Positions 1 through 4,017 of a stretch of DNA of 6,592 bases are shown piece after piece. The position numbers were made by a program, and so were the translations under genes. The notes below the pieces were generated by a model. That model was not told the DNA's origin and searched no databases. It saw only the letters and a program-made list of their open reading frames with translations. How positions within the stretch are numbered: the first letter of the stretch is position 1; each line of letters starts with the position of its first letter. This DNA comes from Ruminococcaceae bacterium UBA3329 (GTDB lineage: Bacteria; Bacillota; Clostridia; Oscillospirales; Acutalibacteraceae): positions 488-7,079 of the forward strand of contig DERX01000060.1 in the NCBI GenBank assembly GCA_002361875.1. The letters run 5' to 3'.

Positions 1-49
1 GCTTTTTGTGATAAAATCTAATTAACAATAATAATTTGGTGTAATTTTA

Positions 50-478
50 ATGCAGACATTTGTTACGAAAAACGAAAATGAAACTGTTCTTTTAGGCGAA
101 AGATTGGCGAAAACATTAAAAGGCGGAACTGTTGTAGCTTTCTTCGGCGGACTGGGTATGGGTAAAACCGCTTTTACAAGAGGTATTGCCAAGGGACTGG
201 GCGCAGTGCGGAGTGTTTCAAGCCCCACATTTGCAATTGTAAACGATTACGGCGGAGAGCCGCCATTGTACCATTTTGATATGTACCGAGTAGAGAGCTG
301 GGACGACCTTTATTCAAGCGGCTTTTTCGATTATTACGAAAGCGGCGGAGTGTTAGCCGTGGAGTGGAGCGAAAATATTGAAAACGCTCTGCCAGAAAAC
401 ACAGTCCGTGTGGTATTTGAGCGCGGCAGTGCCGATACGGAACGCATTATTACAATAGACGGAGGCGAAGAAATATGA
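50..478 (+). CDS. tsaE: tRNA threonylcarbamoyladenosine biosynthesis ATPase TsaE
   Basis: This 142-residue P-loop ATPase works with TsaB and TsaD in the cytoplasm to transfer the threonylcarbamoyl group to A37 of ANN-decoding tRNAs (t6A); in the family its ATPase activity drives turnover of the TsaBDE complex. Seen in the sequence: Walker A GGLGMGKTA (residues 33-41, with Gly34 where GDLGAGKT-type versions have Asp), the switch-like VSSPTF (56-61), HFDMYR (75-80) and a VEWSE motif (104-108). The length is normal for TsaE. The start at 50 is preceded only by a weak TTGGTG at 36-41, so translation initiation may be modest or coupled to something upstream of the window. The stop overlaps the tsaB start in an ATGA, indicating translational coupling. 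The family call is secure; the upstream promoter lies at or beyond the window edge. Confidence 0.96.
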   Translation: MQTFVTKNENETVLLGERLAKTLKGGTVVAFFGGLGMGKTAFTRGIAKGLGAVRSVSSPTFAIVNDYGGEPPLYHFDMYRVESWDDLYSSGFFDYYESGGVLAVEWSENIENALPENTVRVVFERGSADTERIITIDGGEEI

Positions 479-1164
479 GAATACTTTCAATTGACTCGTC
501 GTCTGTCAGTGCGTCAGCGGCTGTTACCGAAAACGGAAAAATCCTTGCGGAGGAATTTGTGAATAACGGCTTTACTCACAGCGTAACGCTTATGCCCATT
601 ATTGAAAAGGTATTAAAGGACAGCGGAACGGCGGTTTCGAGTATTGATTTGCTTGCAATAACGAACGGCCCGGGCTCGTTTACGGGCGTGCGCATTGGAA
701 TTGCGTCTGCAAAGGGGATTTGCGATGCGGCAAATATTCCGTGCTTTGCTGTTTCAACACTTGAAGCTCTTGCAAAACCGCTTTGCTCACAAAATGTGCT
801 TGCAATTTCTGTTATGGATGCACGTTGCAATCAGGTTTATACAGCCTCGTTTTACAAGGGACACCGCGAAACTGAGGACAGGGCGATACTGATTTCCGAA
901 CTCAAAGAAGAGCTTAAAAATGAAAAAAGAGATATTGTTTTAATCGGCGATGGCGCATTGCTTTGCTTTCAAAAGCTGAAAGACGAAACCAGCGGAATTT
1001 CCGTTGCCGATGAAGAAATAAGACTTGTTCACGCAGGGAATATCGGCTTTTTAGCTGATGAAAAACTAAAGAACGGCGAAATCACCGTTAAATCTGAAAA
1101 TTTACTCCCTTTTTACCTGCGATTACCGCAGGCGGAAAGAGAGCTTAAAGCTAAAAAATCATAA
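475..1164 (+). CDS. tsaB: tRNA threonylcarbamoyladenosine biosynthesis protein TsaB
   Basis: TsaB is the non-catalytic ASKHA-fold partner that bridges TsaD and TsaE in the t6A-forming complex. This 229-residue protein begins MRILSIDSSS, the family's first beta-strand and phosphate-loop-like segment, and carries the diagnostic NGPGSFTGVRIG block (residues 64-75) followed by STLEALA (94-100) and VMDARCNQVY (113-122, the usual DAR..EVY region). The length is typical. It overlaps tsaE by 4 bp (ATGA) and has its own GGAGG at 461-465, nine bases before the ATG, so this start is well supported. Only 29 bp separate it from rpiB. The rimI and tsaD genes that often follow tsaB in Firmicutes are not here and must lie elsewhere. 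Paralogy with TsaD is excluded because the protein is short and lacks the C-terminal half of TsaD with its metal-binding histidines. Confidence 0.96.
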   Translation: MRILSIDSSSVSASAAVTENGKILAEEFVNNGFTHSVTLMPIIEKVLKDSGTAVSSIDLLAITNGPGSFTGVRIGIASAKGICDAANIPCFAVSTLEALAKPLCSQNVLAISVMDARCNQVYTASFYKGHRETEDRAILISELKEELKNEKRDIVLIGDGALLCFQKLKDETSGISVADEEIRLVHAGNIGFLADEKLKNGEITVKSENLLPFYLRLPQAERELKAKKS

Positions 1165-1193
1165 AATATTTTTAAAATAAAGGAGAAAAGCAA

Positions 1194-1631
1194 ATGATAG
1201 CATTAGGTGCAGATCACGGCGGATTTGAATTAAAAGAAGCAATAAAGAAACATCTTGACGAAAGAAAAATCGAGTATATCGACTGCGGAACATATTCTGA
1301 GGAATCTGTGGATTACGCTCCAATAGCCTTAAAGACCTGTAAAAAGGTTATTTCGGGCGAATGCGAAAAGGCAATTCTTTGCTGCGGCACGGGCATCGGC
1401 ATTTCAATGGCGGCAAACAAGGTTAAGGGAATCCGTGCGGCTTGCTGTTCAAATTATTTCGGCGCAAAGTACACAAGGCTTCATAACGATGCCAACGCTC
1501 TTTGCCTCGGCGGCAGAGTTATCGGAGTGGGATTGGCTTTGGAGCTTGTCGATGTTTTCCTAGACACCGAATTTGAGGGCGGCAGACATCAGCGCAGAAT
1601 TGACCAGATAGCCGAAATTGAAAATGCTTAA
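1194..1631 (+). CDS. rpiB: Ribose-5-phosphate isomerase B
   Basis: This enzyme interconverts ribose 5-phosphate and ribulose 5-phosphate in the non-oxidative pentose phosphate pathway; some family members also act on allose or galactose 6-phosphates. The 145-residue product has the RpiB/LacAB hallmarks: IALGADHGGFELK at the N-terminus (Asp7-His8), the catalytic-cysteine loop CCGTGIGISMAANKVKGIRAA (starting at residue 63, Cys64 in the catalytic position), the RLHNDANALCLGGRVIG block (95-111, His97) and a phosphate-binding GGRHQRRI segment near the C-terminus (129-136). An AAAGGAG at 1179-1185 sits about nine bases before the ATG. It lies between tsaB and upp on the same strand with short gaps, so it is probably cotranscribed. 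RpiB rather than galactose-6-phosphate isomerase LacB is favoured by the single-copy housekeeping setting next to upp. Confidence 0.96.
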   Translation: MIALGADHGGFELKEAIKKHLDERKIEYIDCGTYSEESVDYAPIALKTCKKVISGECEKAILCCGTGIGISMAANKVKGIRAACCSNYFGAKYTRLHNDANALCLGGRVIGVGLALELVDVFLDTEFEGGRHQRRIDQIAEIENA

Positions 1632-1660
1632 AAATATTTAATATGAAAATTTATTTAAAA

Positions 1661-1666
1661 GAGAGG
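1661..1666 (+). promoter_or_regulatory. Ribosome binding site that sets the upp start
   Basis: GAGAGG lies nine bases before the ATG at 1676. The alternative in-frame ATG at 1643 has only A/T-rich sequence before it (aaaaatatttaat) and would add eleven residues (MKIYLKERNIK) not expected in the family. The start at 1676 is therefore chosen. Confidence 0.8.
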
Positions 1667-1675
1667 AATATAAAA

Positions 1676-2305
1676 ATGGCAAAAGTATTTATTGCGGACC
1701 ATCCGCTCATTCAGCACAAGCTCTCAATTCTCCGTGACGTTAAAACAGGCACAAAAGAATTTCGCGCTTTGATTCAGGAAATTACAATGCTCCTTTGCTA
1801 TGAGGCAACGCGTGATTTACCCCTTGAGGACAAAACCGTAGAAACACCTATGGGAATGTGTAATGCAAAGGTGATTTCAGGCAAAAAGCTGGCATTTGTA
1901 CCCATTCTTCGCGCAGGTACCGGTATGCTTGACGGTGTCCTTGAACTTGTTCCGTCAGCAAAAGTAGGTCATATCGGTCTTTACCGTGACCATGAAACAT
2001 TAAAACCTGTCACTTATTACTGCAAGCTCCCCGCAGACATTAACGAGAGAGAGGTTTTTGTTATCGACCCAATGCTTGCAACGGGCGGTTCTGCTATTGA
2101 CGCTATTGACAAGGTAAAGGAATTTAAACCAAAATCGATTAAATTTATGGGCATTATTGCCGCTCCCGAGGGAATTGAGGCGCTCAAAACCGCTCACCCC
2201 GATGTTGACATTTTTGTATCCGCTCTCGATGAAAAGCTCAATGAGGTTGGCTACATTGTTCCCGGACTCGGCGACGCAGGCGACAGAATTTTCGGCACAA
2301 AATAA
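1676..2305 (+). CDS. upp: Uracil phosphoribosyltransferase
   Basis: Upp salvages uracil by converting uracil and PRPP to UMP and pyrophosphate in the cytoplasm. From the ATG at 1676 the product is 209 residues, the standard bacterial length, beginning MAKVFIADHPLIQHKLS as is typical. Visible motifs are PILRAGTGM (76-84, PRPP-contacting loop), GLYRDHETLKPVTYY (101-115, flexible loop), the PRPP signature VIDPMLATGGSA (129-140) and the C-terminal uracil-recognition segment IVPGLGDAGDRIFGT (194-208). All expected residues are present and the gene looks intact. It is the last gene of the tsaE-tsaB-rpiB-upp run, 44 bp after rpiB, and an intrinsic terminator begins 13 bp beyond its stop. No PyrR-type attenuator or other leader structure is visible in front of it, so expression probably follows the operon. 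Confidence 0.97.
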   Translation: MAKVFIADHPLIQHKLSILRDVKTGTKEFRALIQEITMLLCYEATRDLPLEDKTVETPMGMCNAKVISGKKLAFVPILRAGTGMLDGVLELVPSAKVGHIGLYRDHETLKPVTYYCKLPADINEREVFVIDPMLATGGSAIDAIDKVKEFKPKSIKFMGIIAAPEGIEALKTAHPDVDIFVSALDEKLNEVGYIVPGLGDAGDRIFGTK

Positions 2306-2318
2306 GTTATAAAAATAT

Positions 2319-2359
2319 AAAAAACGGAGCTGCACGTTGTTGTGTAAGCTCCGTTTTTT
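2319..2359 (+). terminator. Intrinsic terminator of the tsaE-upp operon
   Basis: A perfect inverted repeat pairs ACGGAGCT (2324-2331) with AGCTCCGT (2347-2354), loop of 15 bases. It is flanked by an A-run before and T6 (2354-2359) after, which extend the stem to 13 bp. It starts 13 bp after the upp stop. The A/T flanks are symmetrical, so it could also terminate transcription arriving on the minus strand. Confidence 0.92.
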
Positions 2360-2571
2360 CGGTATTCTGTATATGGTAGGGAAAGGTTGCGGGCATTCGG
2401 TGGACACCTTTAAATCGAAGATTCAAAAGCAACGATCGAGCCGCAGGCGAGAACCTTGCCACTGCCGGATATAAATAGTAACAAAAAATAAATCGGACGC
2501 AATGCTAACGCCACATAAGGAAGTAATTTGAAAAACACTTAAAAATAAAACTTTATGGGCATTGCAAAGGC
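2360..2571. other. Intergenic stretch with no recognisable gene
   Basis: No open frame here has a ribosome binding site and a family resemblance. The part at about 2395-2480 is more G+C-rich than its A/T-rich right flank and includes the near-palindrome GGTGGACACC (2399-2408). The run from 2480 to 2571 is A/T-rich. It may be the decayed remnant of an intergenic repeat or of a former gene, but nothing in the window allows a decision. Tentative. Confidence 0.4.
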
Positions 2572-2619
2572 AAGAAAGACAGAGTATAAGGCAAAAATGC
2601 TTTTAACTCTGTCTTTCTT
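2572..2619. repeat. Perfect 14-bp inverted repeat (long hairpin)
   Basis: AAGAAAGACAGAGT (2572-2585) is exactly complementary to 2606-2619. The 20-base loop contains a further short stem (AAGGC at 2588-2592 with GCTTT at 2599-2603), giving one long irregular hairpin. It lacks a G+C-rich stem base plus T-run, so it is not a standard terminator. A miniature mobile element or structured RNA fragment is possible. Confidence 0.75.
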
Positions 2620-2630
2620 TATATTCAATA

Positions 2631-2655
2631 CAATCAGAGAACCGTCCCCTGATTG
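2631..2655. repeat. Palindrome CAATCAG/CTGATTG around a GAACCGTCCC core
   Basis: CAATCAG (2631-2637) and CTGATTG (2649-2655) are perfect inverted arms around an 11-base centre containing GAACCGTCCC. The right arm is also the first copy of the tandem 10-mer that follows. From memory, similar GGGACGGTTC-containing palindromes recur between genes in Clostridia, some near REP-associated transposases; this is not verified here. Confidence 0.65.
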
Positions 2656-2677
2656 ACCCTGATTGACCCTGATTGAC
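2648..2677 (+). repeat. Three perfect tandem copies of CCTGATTGAC
   Basis: The 10-mer CCTGATTGAC is repeated without change at 2648-2657, 2658-2667 and 2668-2677. The 10-base period matches about one turn of the helix, so all copies face the same side of the DNA. The array ends nine bases before the -35 box of the regulator promoter, at roughly -45 to -75 of the predicted transcript, where activators bind. It could instead be slippage of one arm of the adjacent palindrome. Confidence 0.85.
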
Positions 2678-2686
2678 TTTTTTGTA

Positions 2687-2715
2687 TTGCATAAATCCGA
2701 AATGTTGTGTATAAT
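2687..2715 (+). promoter_or_regulatory. Sigma-A-type promoter of the LuxR-type regulator gene
   Basis: TTGCAT (2687-2692) and a consensus TATAAT (2710-2715) are separated by 17 bases. Transcription would start near 2722, giving a very short leader of about 23 bases before the ATG at 2745. Confidence 0.8.
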
Positions 2716-2730
2716 GAAGAAAAACAAAAA

Positions 2731-2737
2731 AAGGAGG
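2731..2737 (+). promoter_or_regulatory. Ribosome binding site that sets the regulator start
   Basis: AAGGAGG is seven bases before the ATG at 2745 but only four before the in-frame GTG at 2742. The ATG is therefore the better start and gives a protein beginning MNLFYGIV. Confidence 0.8.
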
Positions 2738-2744
2738 ACGAGTG

Positions 2745-3662
2745 ATGAACCTGTTTTATGGCATTGTGGCGTTAATTTCAGTATTATTGGCGTTCGTCTG
2801 CCTCTTTGTTGTACGGAAAAAGAATATATATCTTTCACTCTTGTTCGTTTCGGTTGCCGTGTGCAATACAGGGTACTTTTTCCTATCCATTTCCAAAACC
2901 TTGCCTTTTGCAATCGTTTCTAACGATATTGCATACTTAGGCAGTGTATTTTTGCCGTTTTTAATGCTGATGATGATATTTTCCCTTTGCGGAATTAAAA
3001 TATCCAAAAAATCGGCGGCAGTTTTCGTTTGCATCGGTCTTGCAGTATTGTTTATTGCCGTAACACCCGGGATACTCCCCATATATTACAAAAGCGTGGA
3101 TTTGGAAACCGTAAACGGTATGACAACCCTTGTAAAAGTTTACGGCCCTTTGCATTTTTTGTATGCCTTGTATGTTGCATTGTATTTTGTGGGTATGATT
3201 TGCGTAATTCTGTATTCCATTGTGAAAAAAACGGCGGTTTCTCTCAAATACCCTGTGTTTCTCTTGGTCGTCGTGCTCGGCAATATCGCAATTTGGGTTG
3301 CGGAAAAATGTATTCATGTTCATTTTGAGTTTTTGTCGGTTTCCTACATGATGACCGAGGGCTTGTTGCTTTTGCTGTACGGCATTGTTGAAGATTATGA
3401 GAAAAAGAATGTTCAACCGTCAAAAGCACCCGAAAAACTCTCTCTCCTTGAAGAATTTTTGCAAAATGCAAATCCACGGGAGCCTTTAACCGAACGGGAG
3501 CGCGAGGTGCTCGGTTACATATTGGAAAACGAAAAGAGAAAAACCATTGCCGAAAAAATGTGTATTTCCGAAAATACGGTAAAAACCCACACGGCGCATA
3601 TTTTTGAAAAGCTGGGCGTTTCCAACAGGGCAGAGTTGTTTGAGATGGCGCATAAAGAATAA
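2745..3662 (+). CDS. Membrane-bound LuxR-type transcriptional regulator with seven predicted helices
   Basis: The 305-residue product has two parts. Residues 1-215 are strongly hydrophobic, with about seven membrane helices (roughly 3-24, 28-48, 61-84, 90-107, 133-160, 168-187 and 196-215), resembling the 7TM sensor found at the N-terminus of some histidine kinases. After a charged linker (216-245), residues 246-303 form a LuxR/GerE-type helix-turn-helix: LTEREREVLGYI (248-259), then IAEKMCISENTVKTHTAHIFEKLGVSNRAEL (starting at residue 268). There is no receiver, PAS or kinase domain, so it would be a one-component regulator that binds DNA while anchored in the membrane. Its ligand and targets cannot be read from sequence. 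It has its own promoter and may act on the tandem repeats in front of that promoter or on the downstream dockerin gene; both ideas are inference. The DNA-binding call is secure, the sensor class less so. Confidence 0.9.
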   Translation: MNLFYGIVALISVLLAFVCLFVVRKKNIYLSLLFVSVAVCNTGYFFLSISKTLPFAIVSNDIAYLGSVFLPFLMLMMIFSLCGIKISKKSAAVFVCIGLAVLFIAVTPGILPIYYKSVDLETVNGMTTLVKVYGPLHFLYALYVALYFVGMICVILYSIVKKTAVSLKYPVFLLVVVLGNIAIWVAEKCIHVHFEFLSVSYMMTEGLLLLLYGIVEDYEKKNVQPSKAPEKLSLLEEFLQNANPREPLTEREREVLGYILENEKRKTIAEKMCISENTVKTHTAHIFEKLGVSNRAELFEMAHKE

Positions 3663-3683
3663 AAACAATTTATGCCTCCTCTA

Positions 3684-3731
3684 TATCTCGTCTCCCCTGA
3701 AAGGGGAGATGTCACAAAGTGACAGAGGGGT
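3684..3731. repeat. Hairpin repeat unit A
   Basis: This unit contains two stem-loops: TCTCCCCT/AGGGGAGA (3691-3698 with 3702-3709, GAA loop) and GTCAC/GTGAC (3711-3715 with 3719-3723, AAA loop), followed by AGAGGGGT. The left 23 bases (3684-3706) recur exactly at 3732-3754, and the right 30 bases (3708-3737) recur exactly at 3815-3844. There is no T-run after the stems. Confidence 0.9.
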
Positions 3732-3799
3732 TATCTCGTCTCCCCTGAAAGGGGTGACTCCCCGCAGTGCGGGGAGATGTCACGAAGTGACAAAGGGGA
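3732..3799. repeat. Hairpin repeat unit B with a 16-base insertion
   Basis: This unit matches unit A except that 16 bases (3755-3770) are inserted after the first GGGG. They create a second strong stem CTCCCCGC/GCGGGGAG (3758-3765 with 3769-3776, AGT loop). The GTCAC/GTGAC stem follows at 3779-3791 with one loop change (GAA for AAA), and CAAAGGGG replaces CAGAGGGG. Confidence 0.88.
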
Positions 3800-3810
3800 C
3801 GGCCGCCGTC
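3798..3810. repeat. G+C-rich palindrome between repeat units B and C
   Basis: GACGGC and GCCGTC are perfect inverted arms around a single C; as RNA this would fold with five pairs and a CCG loop. It occupies the place where unit C would be expected to carry its left hairpin. Confidence 0.6.
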
Positions 3811-3814
3811 AGCG

Positions 3815-3844
3815 GATGTCACAAAGTGACAGAGGGGTTATCTC
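3815..3844. repeat. Hairpin repeat unit C, right half only
   Basis: These 30 bases are identical to 3708-3737 of unit A, including the GTCAC/GTGAC stem (3818-3830) and the trailing AGAGGGGTTATCTC. The left CCCC/GGGG stem is absent, so the unit is truncated or was replaced by the palindrome before it. Confidence 0.85.
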
Positions 3845-3856
3845 TGCGGTTTTTCT

Positions 3857-3885
3857 TTCTCCCTCTCCGGAGGGAGAATTTTTTT
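3857..3885 (+). terminator. Intrinsic terminator downstream of the regulator and repeat array
   Basis: TTCTCCCTC (3857-3865) pairs with GAGGGAGAA (3870-3878) to give a nine-pair stem with a TCCG loop, followed at once by seven T residues (3879-3885). It is the first good terminator after the regulator's stop at 3662, so the repeat array would lie in the regulator's 3' untranslated region. Confidence 0.85.
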
Positions 3886-3899
3886 GCCGAAATCGCCTT

Positions 3900-3940
3900 A
3901 TCACCCCAAAAATCACCCCTTATTTTTCAAATATCACCCC
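3900..3940 (+). repeat. Three spaced direct repeats of ATCACCCC
   Basis: ATCACCCC occurs at 3900-3907, 3912-3919 and 3933-3940 in otherwise A/T-rich DNA, with start-to-start distances of 12 and 21 bases. The last copy ends nine bases before the predicted -35 of the dockerin gene, so this could be an operator. Chance repetition cannot be excluded. Confidence 0.55.
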
Positions 3941-3949
3941 TACGGTATG

Positions 3950-3978
3950 TTGCGGCGAAAGCGAAGCATATATATACT
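3950..3978 (+). promoter_or_regulatory. Putative promoter of the dockerin gene
   Basis: TTGCGG (3950-3955) and TATACT (3973-3978) are 17 bases apart and would start transcription near 3985, about 33 bases before the ATG. TATAAG at 3982-3987 is an alternative -10 without an equally good -35. Confidence 0.6.
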
Positions 3979-4017
3979 GATTATAAGCAGAATTGTAATC
4001 TTTAAGGAGGAATTTTT

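Noticed and set aside
1..49. Promoter for the tsaE operon (TAAAAT at 12-17)
   Set aside because: A -10-like sequence exists but any -35 would lie at or outside the window edge, so it cannot be supported.
2000..2407. A 135-codon minus-strand open frame opposite the end of upp
   Set aside because: It lies mostly antisense to a confidently identified gene, crosses that gene's terminator and has no family resemblance.
2395..2480. tRNA gene or attachment site suggested by the gattcaaaag stretch
   Set aside because: No cloverleaf, anticodon arm or paired acceptor ends can be drawn, and no integrase or duplicate of the sequence is present in the window.
2555..2656. A 33-codon open frame starting MGIAKARKTEY and ending in the palindrome
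   Set aside because: It has no ribosome binding site, runs entirely through the inverted repeats, and its end (IREPSPD) is simply the translated palindrome.
2673..2715. TTGACT in the last 10-mer as the -35 box for TATAAT at 2710
   Set aside because: The spacing would be 31 bases; TTGCAT at 2687 with 17 bases is far better.
2742..2744. GTG as the start codon of the LuxR-type regulator
   Set aside because: It is only four bases from AAGGAGG; the ATG three bases later has the better distance of seven.
3684..3844. Possible CRISPR array
   Set aside because: Units differ in length and internal structure, there are no uniform unique spacers, and no cas gene is nearby.
3604..4005. Plus-strand open frame across the hairpin repeats (repeated SSPLKGE, SDRGV)
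   Set aside because: The repeated peptide is a by-product of the DNA repeats, it overlaps the regulator's 3' end, and it runs through the terminator and promoter of the next gene.
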